64,000 bases of DNA. Origin: Psettodes erumei (lineage: Eukaryota; Chordata; Actinopteri; Pleuronectiformes; Psettodidae). The notes beneath the pieces were generated by a model. It worked only from the letters and a program-made list of their open reading frames with translations, was not told where the DNA came from and ran no database searches. Below are positions 1 through 11,873 of the stretch, in pieces; positions within the stretch are counted from its first letter, which is position 1, and each line of letters opens with the position of its first letter. The stretch is from contig JAFBJZ010000874.1 of assembly GCA_016785225.1 (NCBI GenBank), positions 1,302,001 to 1,366,000 of the forward strand. Reading direction: 5' to 3'. Position numbers and translations under genes: made by a program.

Positions 1-3000
1 ACACTTCATCCCACGCTGCTCTCTGAAGCCCCCTCAAGTGGTGAGACACAAGTGTGAGAAGGAAACACAAATGTTACACTATCTCTCTCTCTCTCTCACT
101 GCATATTTGTCTCCTTTAACCTAGAACTACAAACGATTTCATGTCATTCCTTACAGGTGTTTCCAGCCGTGAGCGCTCTGTCCTATCGGGCAGCGCTCCT
201 CCAAAACTGTGGAGACCTGCCCCTCACTTTCTGCCTGGACCCCGGCTCAAACCCTGCCCTGGCGGAGTCAGTGTCTGTGATTCCGAAATGTGGCCTGATC
301 CAGCCCGGGCACCACCAAATCCTCACCCTCGGAACAACTCCCACAGAGGACTGTCCCGAACAGGGGTTCACTTTACAGCTGCAGCTCAATGCAGCTAAAC
401 ACACACAGGTACCATATGCTCAGACTACACTCCTGCCACTCACGCCATCATTCAAAGTCTCTCGGCTCTTGCAGATAGTTGTGTCTCTCTCGCTGTCTCC
501 TTTAGGAACTGACAGTTGTGAGCGTGGTGGAGAAGCCGCGTGTGTCTCTGGAAGGAGACGGCAGTTTGTATTTTCAGCCAGCAGCTGTGGGCTCACGGGT
601 GCGACGCTCCCACCACATCAGGAATCTCAGCCGTCTGCCTTTACGGTTGGTTGGCTGAGTTGTTATTCTAGTCCTGTACTTCGGACATTTTTCAGTGCAT
701 TGTTTGCAGCCTGGACTTCTCCCAGCGTCATTAATCTTGTCTACAGCTGGGTCTCTGTGATTGTGCTTTGTGATAGGTTCCAATGGAGCATTCCAGAGCC
801 AGAGCGGGATCTTATCTCTGTTGAACCAGATGCTGGTGAACTGCATCCCAATGAGAGCTCAGTGAGAGATTGAGAGAATTACACGTGCAGTACATTTCTG
901 GAGACAGTTCTCTGCATTTTTCTAAAAAAAAAAAAAAGGTGCTATGCAGTTGACTTTATTCGTTCATATTACAGGTCCAGACATGGTCCTTCAGTCCGCT
1001 GGAAGAGAAAAAATACACACTCAATGCTATCCTCACCTTCTGGCCCATCCAGACTGATGGACGTAACAAGTCGCACCTCACCCTTAATGTGGTGGGAGTG
1101 GGCTGCAAAGGCTTCATAGAGGTAGGACTGATTTTATGTGTGTATGTGTGTGCAGTGTGACTGCATGTCAAATGAACTGAACCAAACAGTGTGTGACTGT
1201 TTTATTTCCTTACCAGGCAGAAAAAGCAGTCCTGGACTTAGAGGACACTCTGGTTGGAAGTTACCTGTCCATTGACGTTCCTCTGGTGAACAACAGCCCC
1301 TGTCCTGTGTCTTTTTGTCTCTCTGTGCAGCAGACACTTCTGGATGAGGGACTCATTTATGACCCCGAGACTGAGCCAAGTGGTATTCTTTTTTATGGTT
1401 TTCTCTGTGGTCATTTTATGTACAGTATGTGCATGATATTCATCAGTTCAAAGATAATATAGATAGAGTTAGTTGTGCAAATACACTGCGTCCTGTTTGG
1501 TCCTTTTAGCTCTGCAGCTGGACTTTGAGAGGGGAACCATCACCTCACACTCCACGCTGCTGCTCCGATCTGCTGTCACACCACACAGAAGAGCCCAGTA
1601 CTCGTGGAAAATCAGCTACCAGACATTGAATGCCAGTGGTAAAAACACACGGAAACAAACTCTACAAACCCGACTATGTTGGGCGTTTCTTTTTTTTTTT
1701 CAAATTTCTAAACCGGTACTGCCGTCTCCCTGTCTTTCCCGTCTCTCCTCCCAGGGCTCGCATCATCCCCTCCTCAGGCCGTTTGTGAAGTGCGAGCAAA
1801 GGGCGTGTTCCCCACGCTACAGGTGACTGACGTGTGTGGTGGTGAAAGCGTGGGCAGACTCAGCAAGGGGCATCTCAGGAAACTCTTCTCATTGGACAGC
1901 CTCAACAAGCACCTGCTCTCAGACCCCTCCTCTGCAGAAGTCACTTGTGGCAGCCCCACCAGGCACAGGTTAGGAACAGAGTATAAAAACACGTAAACAT
2001 TGTAGAGCGTTTATTTTGTTATAAAAGTCTTGTTAAAATTGGACAGCTTTCTTGTTATTCAGTTTCTTTAAGTAGAATCAACATTTTAAGTATTTACAGT
2101 CAGTCTTTGTCTCATCTTCTCCTCCCTAGTGTGCACTGTTGTCCTTCCACCTTCACCAAAGCCATATTGGATTTCAGCTTCAGCGCTGCTCCCATTAATT
2201 CGGACCCCTCAACTTTTGTGCTGATGTTTCACAACCCTGGTTCCATCTCTGTGAGCTGGTGAGCAGACAGCCTACTGTGGAGGATGCAGGCATCCAAAGT
2301 GGAAGATAACCGCATTTAACTTGCTTTTCATTTGTCATAAATGGCTCAGTGTTTGCATTCAGTGCAGCACAACACATCAGATTGCCATAAACAGTGCATC
2401 GTTTTGCCATTTTCCAATTTCTGCCGTGAAGCAAATAGAGGTTACGCTCCTGCTGCTCTGCTCATTCCCAGCTTGCTCTTCACTGTTAGGGCATTCTTGT
2501 TTCCCGAGGACCAACAGATAGAGCTGGAGTACTGGGCAGAGACAGGAGAGCTCAGCAGAACTGAGCTGCACCAGATGACGGTACAGACAATTCTTCTCTT
2601 TCTCTAAACACATGAAGGGGCGTCACCATTAAATTTCACTATGTGATGACAATCCAGTGACATTCAGATTTCAGAATAAGACATTTTCTCTTTGAAAAAA
2701 GAAAAAATGAAAAATTCACAAAGCACAAATATCTTCATCTCGCTGACAGGTTCAAGACAACCAGCTGTTCAGCTTTTCTCCTGGTTCGGGAACTTTGCAC
2801 TCAGGCCAGCAGAGGGCAGTGCACTTCAGCTACAGGTAAGAGATGAACGCACAGAACACATCTGAGACTATAATATTGGCAACAGCAGTGAAGCTTTACT
2901 GCATTTATTGAATTATTATAACTTTGACCCAAAATAATCGAAACTTTCTTCACAGGCATGACTTTGCCGGGACACATCGGCTGCCCGTTGTGTTCAAACT

Positions 3001-6000
3001 GTTTCACGGCCGAGAGATCTTGGTGAGGCACAACTCCAGATGCATGCACATATGGCTTATATTCATTCAACTCCAACAACATACTGATGGAAATCTATTA
3101 GACAGTAATGATATGATCAAGGTAAAATTCATTTCTTTGCTCTGATTAACAGTTCTTTCACCTGCTATTCCAGTATTTATCTTAGCTTTATCTGTTCAAC
3201 TCAACGCATCACCAGCTCTTCACAGCTGCTCGATTGTCTTGTTACTTGATGCGTTTGCGTGCACAGCTTCACTTCCAGGGCGTGACGCTGGAGAAAGACA
3301 GACCGTATCTCCACTTTGCCTCCGATCGACACGTCTTCACCTCTGTAACTATCGGGGACTGCAGTCCTCCGAGGCAGGTGTGTGTTTTCCTTTCTCGGAC
3401 GGCCAGTCTGCATGAGTGGCCCGTTTACTGTGACCCTGCATTGGCATGCCTCTGTTTGCCCTGCAGGTGTATGAGTTGCACAACAGCGGCGCCGTGCCAG
3501 TCCATTATGAAGTGGACACAGCCGTGTTGTCACAGCTTCAGATGGACAACTTTAACCATCCGGTGCTATGCTGCCTCAGTCCAGAGGGAGAGGTCCTCCC
3601 GGGAAGGACGGCCGTGCTGGAATGGATCTTTTCTCCACTGGAGGCTAAGACGTACCATGTAATGAATGAGCCACACTGGGCCCACTTTCTTTCATGTGAC
3701 TTCACCGCATTTATACCATTTGCTATGTAGCCCACACCTTCCAATCTCCTTCCAATTTTCATCACCAGATGGATATTCCCATCCACATCCGGGATGGAGA
3801 CTCCACACTGGTGACGTTTGAGGGACGTGGGTCTGATACTATGACAATGAGCTCTTCAAACCCAATTAACTGCAGGGATGCTAGGTCTTCTCTACCCTGT
3901 GTCCAGAGGATGCCGTTCCCAGGACAGGTGAGAGCAGCTGTTAACAGCACCGACGGAGCTGTTTGATTTGGGATATCACTCAAATCATGTTTTGATTGAA
4001 TTCTGAGGTCGGTCCGATCCTGCCGGACACCGTACCACCAGTCGGTTCCTTATAAGCCGTCAGTCTCTTGTGCCAGCGATCATTTGTTTGCATCCATCTG
4101 AACGTGTTTGACTGTGTGCAGGTGGTGTTTCTGTCTGAGGACAGCGTCTCTCTAGGCGACGTCCCTGTGTGCCAGCAATCGTCAAGAATCCTCTTCCTCA
4201 CCAATGTGTCTCACAAAGACACTGTCCGCTACACATGGGACCTGCCCCTGCAGAACAACGAGCGGGTACAGGAAGGAGTTGTGCACGATGCCTCTGCATA
4301 ATCTCTCCTGTTTATTTTTGTAAATTAGACCATTTTTTAAGAAGGTGTTCATGCAGAAAGGGAGGTGAAGCTTGACATTGCATGCTGACGGGGTTTGAGT
4401 GTGTATGCTGTGTCAGGTGGTGCAGATCCATCCAGAGCGAGGCAGCCTGTGTCCGGGGGAGAGCGCCGTTTGTTTCCTTACCTTCACTTCCACTGACTAC
4501 CCCACCGCTTACCAGCTACATCTCATCTGCCAGGTGCCACAGCAGCAGCAGTGCAGCATGAGTTTTTAAATCCATTATTCACTGATACTTTAGTCTTGTT
4601 TGAGGAACGTTCTCCATGATTGCCACTGTGCGCTCTCTTTCCTTCCTCACCCCTCCTCTTCAGGTCATTCAGGAGGCTGCACTGACTCAGTATTATAAAG
4701 CTTTGCAGCACTGGGAGAGGCAGAGAAAGCAAGATGAACTCACTGTCACAGACAACCTTTCAGAAAGCGATGGGGATCCGATAGATAAGGTTGTTCCCTC
4801 AAAATATCATATTTTTTGAACAGACATGACAGTGTACTTCACCGTATTCACCCTATGTCTTGTTATAGGAACATGTAGCAGCTCCAGTAAGAGAAGGGCC
4901 AGCACTCAGGAAATATAAGGTGGTCTTCATTTGCTGCGATTCGAGGGCCTGTCATGTGTATGCATATTATAGTACTGTGATTAATTTACAGGCATGCAGA
5001 AAAAATGTGAACCCTTGTGAGTTCATGAAGCTCATCTTTATTTTGACTGCGCATTGTGTCTCATTTTCTCTCCCCTCCAGACTCTTCCTCCTATCTGTGC
5101 CAGGCATGGCTGTGCAGCAGTGGGCGCTATATGCACTAAGCTTTCAAGAGCTGAGAGGCGGGCACGGCGAGAAACAGCGAAGATACAGAGGCAGCCTGAA
5201 CCCCCCCGACCCGCTCTGTTGCACCTGGAGGTGACTGCACGCTCCCACGGGCTCCTGGAGTACTCCGAACACTTTCCTGAGCAGTTCCATAAGCTTTACA
5301 GGTGAAGTCTTTTGGGATTTCAATTTTTGGGAAACTAGCTTCTCATTCCAGAAGTCCTCCATCACATCTGCTGAAGCAACAACGTCGTCATCACTGCTGT
5401 CTCCCTCAGGTGCCTCCAGGACGTCAAGCCCCAGAAGTCTGCAAACTCTTCCTCAAGCATGGCCTTCTCTGTCGAGACGTCTCCACCACCGGGCTGCCCT
5501 GAGAAAGACGTCGTCACACATATACTCACCTCTCTGCTAAGGTAACACTGACACATTCACTTAAATAAACAGAAGTCAGAAGAATTTTTGGATCAGCTGG
5601 ATCTTCCTCCCTCTGCTTTTCCAGGAACATACTCAATGATTCAGCCTTCACCCAGCACCTGATGACCTTGGCCTCCGAGCCCGTCACCTACCAGCCAACA
5701 GAAACGCCTTCCTCTGGCTGCCCCTCTCTCTGTCCCACATCCTCTGCTCCTCCAAAATCCCAGCATCAAATTCTGTTGAGTGGCACAAAGGCTGGCGCAG
5801 AAGAAGGGCACAAAGCAGTGAAGGGGAGGCGATCCCCGAGACAGGACACGCTGCGCGCTGAGCGTGTGCCTTCCGACGTGAGCGAGGATGTTTTGCTGAA
5901 CACCCTCCAGAACCTGATGATGGAAGCTGTCAGAGGAGAGCTCCTGCTCACGGCGCACCCACGCACTGTTATCTTGCCACCCGCTTCTCCAAGGTGAAGA

Positions 6001-6165
6001 CAGACACACGCACACACTTACGGCAGCTCTGGCAGCGCTACTTCCTTCCACTGTTTTGTTGCATCAGTCACAGCTAAAATTTGATATGAAATGGTTGTGT
6101 ATTTCATTAGAATCAGGAGGACGTCCAGAGCCAGGGCTGAGGGGGAGGATACAGCGGAGACTTAA
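1..6165 (+). CDS. cfap65: cfap65 (ccdc108), 3' half: cilia- and flagella-associated protein 65, 23 coding exons, partial at 5' end
   Basis: Coding exons read from splice sites and frame: 1-40, 157-408, 506-645, 777-861, 975-1121, 1217-1382, 1510-1638, 1755-1968, 2130-2258, 2490-2580, 2750-2835, 2956-3022, 3267-3377, 3467-3658, 3769-3927, 4122-4265, 4417-4533, 4664-4789, 4869-4919, 5081-5301, 5410-5541, 5625-5993, 6111-6165 (stop 6163-6165). All joins use GT-AG and stay in frame, giving about 1074 residues, the C-terminal part of a protein that is about 1900 aa in mammals. Visible are repeated ASH/MSP-like beta domains with the pattern 'N-x-x-P-V-x-F' (LVNNSPCPVSFCL, LFHNPGSISVSW, LHNSGAVPVHYEV, LFLTNVSHKDTVRYTW), then a short basic helical stretch (YYKALQHWERQRKQ), then a Ser/Pro/Lys-rich low-complexity tail. 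The family works in the axoneme and sperm flagellum. Identification rests on domain type and on synteny with wnt6/wnt10a; another HYDIN-like ASH protein is the alternative. It converges on the FASTKD gene 722 bp downstream. Confidence 0.8.
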
Positions 6166-6887
6166 TTTGAAGCCTCGTCATCGACCCAACATCCCAGAGG
6201 CCCGTCTCCCTCCATCATTTTTATAGACATAGTGCTTATTGCCCTATCAGCTGTCTTCTTTTCCACGGTTACCCTGACACGTTATTTGTATCCCTCCAAG
6301 TGCCATTCATCGCTTTCATCCTCTACACAGCTTCATTCACGCATCTCTCCTTCCCAGCCTGTCTCTGCACTCCCTGCACTCCGTCTTGCTTTTGTGTGCT
6401 GACAGGACTACTGACATCTCACAGAATCCTCCATCAATAGTTCATAAATGATGCTGCAGTTGTATTAAGTCAGTGGTAAAGCCAGTGTAACTATAACCAC
6501 AAATTTAGTGCAACATTCAGGCCACAAAGGGGAAATAATACAATGTATAGTCACTCATCATTACACTACGTACACCACTTTTAATACTTCTCCTGTATCT
6601 GCTGTTGGCAAGATGTTTCAGAAAATTATAAAAAATAATAGCCAGAAGATCACACATGTATTTATTTTACCATAAAATCATTTAAACCTGTCCAGGTTAT
6701 TGGGCACTTACAGTATATGCCTGTGTAATAACATTAGTATCCTCCATTAGGATATATTTGCTGAAGAAGAATAGTTCATATTGTTCCATCCAACTGATTG
6801 GAGGATGGCTGATTTGTGCAGGAACAGACAAACCAGCCATAAAAAGTCACTGGTAAACCTTGGGTCGGACTCGAACTTGTGAGGTGA
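6166..6887. other. Intergenic/3' UTR overlap zone between convergent cfap65 and fastkd3
   Basis: These 722 bases between two facing stop codons must hold both 3' UTRs. I see the minus-strand AATAAA at 6666-6661 but no canonical AATAAA on the plus strand for cfap65. No other gene is visible. Confidence 0.6.
6661..6666 (-). terminator. Candidate poly(A) signal of the fastkd3-like gene
   Basis: AATAAA on the minus strand, 222 bp downstream of the fastkd3 stop codon at 6888. It is the closest canonical hexamer in the right orientation. Confidence 0.45.
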
Positions 6888-9800
6888 TCAGTGGCTGAAC
6901 TTGAAGATGGCGGGAAAGATCTTGTCGTGGAGATACTGGACCTGCTCCTTCTGAGATCTCAGCTTCTCAAATTCAAAGTAAGGGATCTGAAAGAGGAAAA
7001 AAAGATTGGGTTGGGAAGTGGAGTTTTTCTTTTTTATACAGATTTGTTTTTTAAAAAAGAAGCTTTGATGCCTAGCTGCAGTGATCTAGTTTTGCATTGA
7101 TGACTCTGTGATGGGCGTACCTGCACCACCTCGTAGCCCATGCTGCGGAGGTGCCTCCTCTTAGTGGCTTCCTTCCCCAGCAAGTGTTGCGTGTTAATGC
7201 AGAAACGGTTTTCCCCATCTAAACACAGCGCCATCCTGCACGTGGACAGGACATTAGGAAGAATTCAAAGAGTTCATGGGTTCAATATAGCGTTGGATTC
7301 TCACCCACTGTGTTGAAGAAAATGCTGTGCGACGGGACGGGCCGGACTCTTACCTCCTGTGTGTGCGCTCCCACTGAGAAGGAGGCAGAATGTATCCCTC
7401 CTCATCCAGGCATAGCTCCACATCTGGACAGAAGAGTGAAACAAAGCAACACTGTGTGTGTCAGTACAGCAGGTGCGATTAAAACACGAGGGGTTGAGGT
7501 CAGTCACTTGCCTCACTGGCAACTTAACTGGTTTGTTTTGAATTTTCCATGTTCCAGTAATGTGACAGGCTAAACATAATTCACTTGGCAAATAAAGGTG
7601 GTGTTGTGTAGCATAACTGTTAGTTCCATGGGGACATTAAAATTGCTCACTTTAATCATACATTTGTAGACACACATCCTTGGAGCTTACCTATAGTGTA
7701 TCCAATTGGAGTAAAGATTCTGGTTGAGTAAAACTTTCCTCCCAGCAGCTGAGTAAGTGGCCCTTTGACATGTTTGAACAAGAGACTCTCCATAGGCGTC
7801 TCAAAGACCTGGTCCACAGAGGAGAACTTCTTCACATGGAGGGACTGAGGCAGTCTGGGTCCCTGATGAAGAAGGCATTCAGTCCAAATCATCAATGTTA
7901 TCACTTACCAGACTCACAGAATCACTTTCCTGTGAGCAGAATGGAAAGCCATTGCTTCCTCAAACTTTAAAAACTTCTGCTGAGTTGTGTGATGCTCACC
8001 CTGTAGTATTTACACTCCAGTGAGGTGGAGAGATGGAGCTGTGTCAGTTGTGCCAGTGGATTCTTGCCCAGTGGCTCCCCCTGTGCTGTGCGACAGACGA
8101 GGACGTCTCACATCACAGACATTACACGCTCCATTTGCTACAGGTACAGGTATACTACATGCACTTTTACGACTGGTGTACGAATGAATTGAAAGCAGCA
8201 TGTGAAAAGTGCACAACCGGAGTCTGAGCGCAGGAGGACACAACTGACACACGGTTCAACTTAACAAGTGTGTATCCTCTCTGAATCCCCAGGAACAAAC
8301 TGAACTTCGCCTCTCTCCTTTCTCCCTAAATGAGCCTTATGGGTACCTTGCAGCCTCTGCAGGAAGTACGGGCTGAAGACTCTGGACATGTAGTTGAGTG
8401 GAAAGCGTTCCAGGTGGATGCAGGCGTGCAGCACCTCGATCAGGCTGTGAGGCTGGAACTGGGAAAACCTTGTTGATAGAATGCTCTCAAGCTTCTTAAA
8501 CATTTGGCTGGAGCACTGAGGGGTAAAGGGGAGATTAATTACAACACAGCATGTTGTTTTTGTGAGTAATTTCAAAGTGTCAAAATGTCTGGGTAAGTTT
8601 GAATCAACATATTGGTTTCTCAGTAAAAACTGTCCTTTAATGTCTCTACATTTGAATGATTATTATTTACTAATAATTAATTACTACTTATATTTAACTA
8701 TTTAAAATGAATGGTTGCATGTTAGTTACAGACTCATTCAGGTTTCCTGTCTTTGGTGGCAAGCATATACACTATAGTACCTGTGGCAGGTAGTTGAGTC
8801 TCCCCATGGTGACAATCTGTTTGGCTATCTGAAGGGCGGTGTGGCTCTCAGCATGAACCACAAAGTTCTCAGCCACAGCCTCAAAGATCGGTTCAGAGCG
8901 GCACCTCATTCGCAGACAGTACTCCATGACGGTACCGATCAGCTCTGGGTCACACTTTCCAAGCCTCTCTGACAAACACAGCACAGAACTTCTTGATTAT
9001 TTTTTTTTCCATTGTTGTATTTTTTACTGCAGAATAGCATGCACACATTTGTGGATAGGTTTGAGACATGGTTTGAAGAATGGAACCTCTTCAGTCTTGG
9101 TGGACATGCTTCAAAGACCAGTTAAAACCAGTAAATCACACCTGGCAGGTGTTTCTCCATAGCAGCCAGGAGCTCTTCATGATGCTGTCCCAGAATCATC
9201 AGTGCAGAGAGCACCTGGATGATTTCACTGTCGCTGAAAGCTTTAAAGACCCGTGATGCCCTGTGACTCAGCCTCAGCACCAGGGAAATGGCCTACGAAG
9301 CAGAATATTAGTAACAGCGTTATGTCCTCTCATAACACAACACACAGAGGGATGGACCCAATACATTTGTTTGGGGTTTTTAAAAAAATGTGTCATGTAA
9401 TTTGGTAGCACTTCATTAGAGTAAAAACAGTTATAACGTCACCCAAAGGGCCTAAATAGCAGTGAGTAACTACAAGCTGATTTTGCATAACAAATCAAAA
9501 TGAAACTGAGTAGCTGCTCTGCCTACCTCCCTCTGCTGTAACTTCACCAGGGACTGCAGAATATCGCTGACTTGACTGGCTTTCAGCCGGTGGACCAGCC
9601 TCTGTGTGTTTCTGTGTAAAGTGGACAGCGTGCGCGTCTGCTGCCCGGCAGCAGGGTTGTAACACAGAGCCAGCAGAGAGTAGACTCTGACTGCCTCCCT
9701 GGGAGAGACGACGTCCTCTGCTACAGCAGCATCTATGGAGTCCAGGACCTCCATTACCATCGCTGACTGGCGGCCCTCAAGTTCATGGGCCACCTCACCC

Positions 9801-10387
9801 AGGTGGCAGAGCTGTGCCACCCCGAGGTCCCTGCTGGAGAGGAGCTCCAGGCACTCTTTCATCAGACTGAGGACTGTCGGGTTGTGGGGTTCCAAGCCAA
9901 ACTCAACACATGCTTCAAGTAAAGTGGCTAGACCCTCTGCCCTGACATTGCTGGGGAAGTCTGCCAGCCTGGAGCACAGTTCAGTGATCACATCCCCTTC
10001 AAACAGAGACTCGACATTGACTAATGCAGTTGCAGTACCCTGGGGTTCGTTGTATGGAGAGAGGTGTGGAGCTGTCGGCCCTGATGCTGTTTGGGGTGGA
10101 ATGTGTCTTACAATCCGGCGCACAGTCAGTTCATCGTCTCTTGATGGTAGCAGCAGCGGGGTGGGGAGAGGGGCTGCCCTCAACTGCTCCACCACTGACG
10201 CGTTTACGCGCATACCGTGGAAGGGACGCACGGTTACCTGTGGTTGTTGCGTAACTGCATTTCTGATGGCAACATTCAAATTAGTGCGTCTTCCCACTGA
10301 AGTGCAACGGACCAGAGCACGACTGAACGGAAAACATGTTGAAGTGTGCTGACAAGCCGCTCTGACAGACGAAGAGATGGACTTCAT
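6888..10387 (-). CDS. fastkd3: fastkd3-like: FAST kinase domain-containing mitochondrial protein, complete, nine coding exons
   Basis: Coding exons on the minus strand: 10387-9527, 9292-9142, 8968-8781, 8515-8347, 8085-8000, 7862-7691, 7423-7354, 7235-7121, 6986-6888; 636 aa plus stop, close to the family's usual ~660. The start at 10387 (MKSISSSVRAACQHTSTCFP) opens a Ser/Arg-rich N-terminus without acidic residues, as expected of a mitochondrial presequence, and follows an acceptor-like TTCTGACACAG at 10417-10427. FAST_1/FAST_2 helical regions span roughly residues 340-510. A RAP domain occupies about 567-625 (RMALCLDGENRFCINTQHLL; HLRSMGYEVVQIPYFEFEKL). FASTK proteins act in mitochondrial mRNA processing and translation. 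I chose fastkd3 over fastkd1/2/5 and tbrg4 because the region from the FAST_2 domain to the C-terminus agrees best with FASTKD3 as I remember it; paralogue assignment is less sure than family. Exon 8085-8000 needs the upstream of two tandem acceptors to stay in frame. Confidence 0.8.
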
Positions 10388-10695
10388 TGTTGTCTCAGCG
10401 ATGTGACAGCCCTTGCCTGTGTCAGAACACCATGAAGACATGAAGAGACTGTCATTATACTGCATCACTTCTACGTTTTTAAATTAGTGGAGTCATCACA
10501 CAAGCTGAAAGAAAACGTTATGGCATTGCAATTGAACTGTTACAAAAGAGTTACCGTCAACTTTTAAATGGAAAGAGATTTTTTTTCATAAATGAAACCC
10601 AGATTAAATCTCTCCGCGGTGTAGTTACTACACTATACTGCAAACAAACTACGCTGAAGCGATTATTATCCTGTCTCTGGCAGCGGACAACTTAC

Positions 10696-10750
10696 CTTCA
10701 GTGAGACAGTAGGGTTATGTGCAGGAGTCTACAACATATTACGGAACTCG
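10696..10750 (-). other. fastkd3: Probable 5' non-coding exon of the fastkd3-like gene
   Basis: On the minus strand a textbook donor (GAAG|GTAAGT, intron starting at 10695) lies about 280 bp upstream of a good acceptor (TTCTGACACAG, next exon starting at 10416). Together they make a short 5' UTR intron upstream of the ATG at 10387. The 5' boundary at about 10750 is a guess; the transcription start cannot be seen and there is no TATA box. Confidence 0.5.
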
Positions 10751-11278
10751 CCCTCAGCGTTTGGTAAGAGGTTGTGTAAGTCTCCATGTGTTGTACACGT
10801 GCTGCCGCCCCGCGGTCACCGTGCATTCTGCAGGCTGGCTGCATGTCATTTACTTTGTATTATGTGCTTTGTGATTGGATGTGGCGGATTGGTGTCAGTC
10901 TGCTTAGGGTGGGAACACGGTGCCATCCAGACTTGGCCACCTGCGATCTTGTCGTCTTTATTCGTGAGTAAGTAAGTAAAGTTTATTTCTAAAGCACATT
11001 TACACCCCACTCCGCCCCAATGAGTTCTCAACAACTGGATGCGGGAGTCGGGACGCCAACAGGGGGAGCTATGAGACAAGAAAGTGTCTTGTGTCAAGCG
11101 TGAGCAAAGAAGATTTCCAATTAGTGGCAGGTGGTGTGACGACCAGGTCTGCTGGAGGGTTCAGGAGCATGTGGTGATAGAGATGACGTGCGTGGGGGAA
11201 TGTTTGCAGATGGGAATCGACCGCCCTTAGTTTAATAGACTGTTAAAATTGCATTTCAGGATTTCAGACCGTGCCAAT
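10751..11278. other. fastkd3 upstream region and unrecognised repeat-like DNA
   Basis: The first 100 bp are moderately GC/CpG-rich (GCCGCCCCGCGGTCACCG at about 10803) and plausibly belong to the fastkd3 promoter. From about 10968 the sequence (AGTAAGTAAGTAAAGTTTAT, then a TCTAAAGCACATTTACA block) resembles the ends of dispersed fish repeats with a 'TTTATT-TAGCAC' core, but I cannot name the family. No supported coding sequence. Confidence 0.4.
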
Positions 11279-11873
11279 CAGTGATGGGCCGTCAGGACCA
11301 GCAAGGCCTTCTCTGCTGGCCTAAACATACTCAGAAAAGTAAATGTATTTTTTTTCTTTTGGTAAATTTTTTAATAAAATGATTCTCCCTGGATTCTCCA
11401 CTGCTTCCAGTGTTATATATTTAGGGTTTTTATCCAATCATATTTCAGCTAGCTTGTGTTGTCAGGTTGTATGAAATCTGCCTGAGGCCTTCCGAATCAA
11501 CAGAGCAGGCCAGGCACCTGTGCGCTGTAAGTGAAGACACAGTCAGTTGCGATAGCCAATCAGCTCTCGAGTCTGCGACACCAAGGCCAACTCGAAGGTC
11601 TTACGCTGAAGTTGACATGTACGCGTCCTGTGATTGGATAAGCACTCGTGAGAGCCTGGAAGGCGGCATTGTGCAAAATATCTGAACTAAACTCGGAGAT
11701 TCGTTAGCTACTGACAGCTATCGGTGTATTTTTTTTAACCCACGATGGCTGAAGGAGGAGAAGGGATAGATTTGGTTGCATATATATACTTGCTACGCCA
11801 TGTCTGTCATTTTCAGACAAGCAACTATGAGTGTTACCCGTGGCTAACAGCTTCAGAGAAGCACTGCAAATTA

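Noticed and set aside
157..873. A 238-codon continuous open frame at the left edge
   Set aside because: It starts as a real cfap65 exon (157-408) but then reads through introns and, in the wrong frame, the next exons. The exon model with GT-AG sites keeps a consistent protein.
8000..8085. Suspected frameshift in the fastkd3-like gene at the five-G run
   Set aside because: The frame is restored by using the acceptor five bases upstream, so no mutation or assembly error is needed.
9735..10352. A 205-codon plus-strand open frame
   Set aside because: It is antisense to the large first coding exon of the fastkd3-like gene and is explained by that exon's codon composition.
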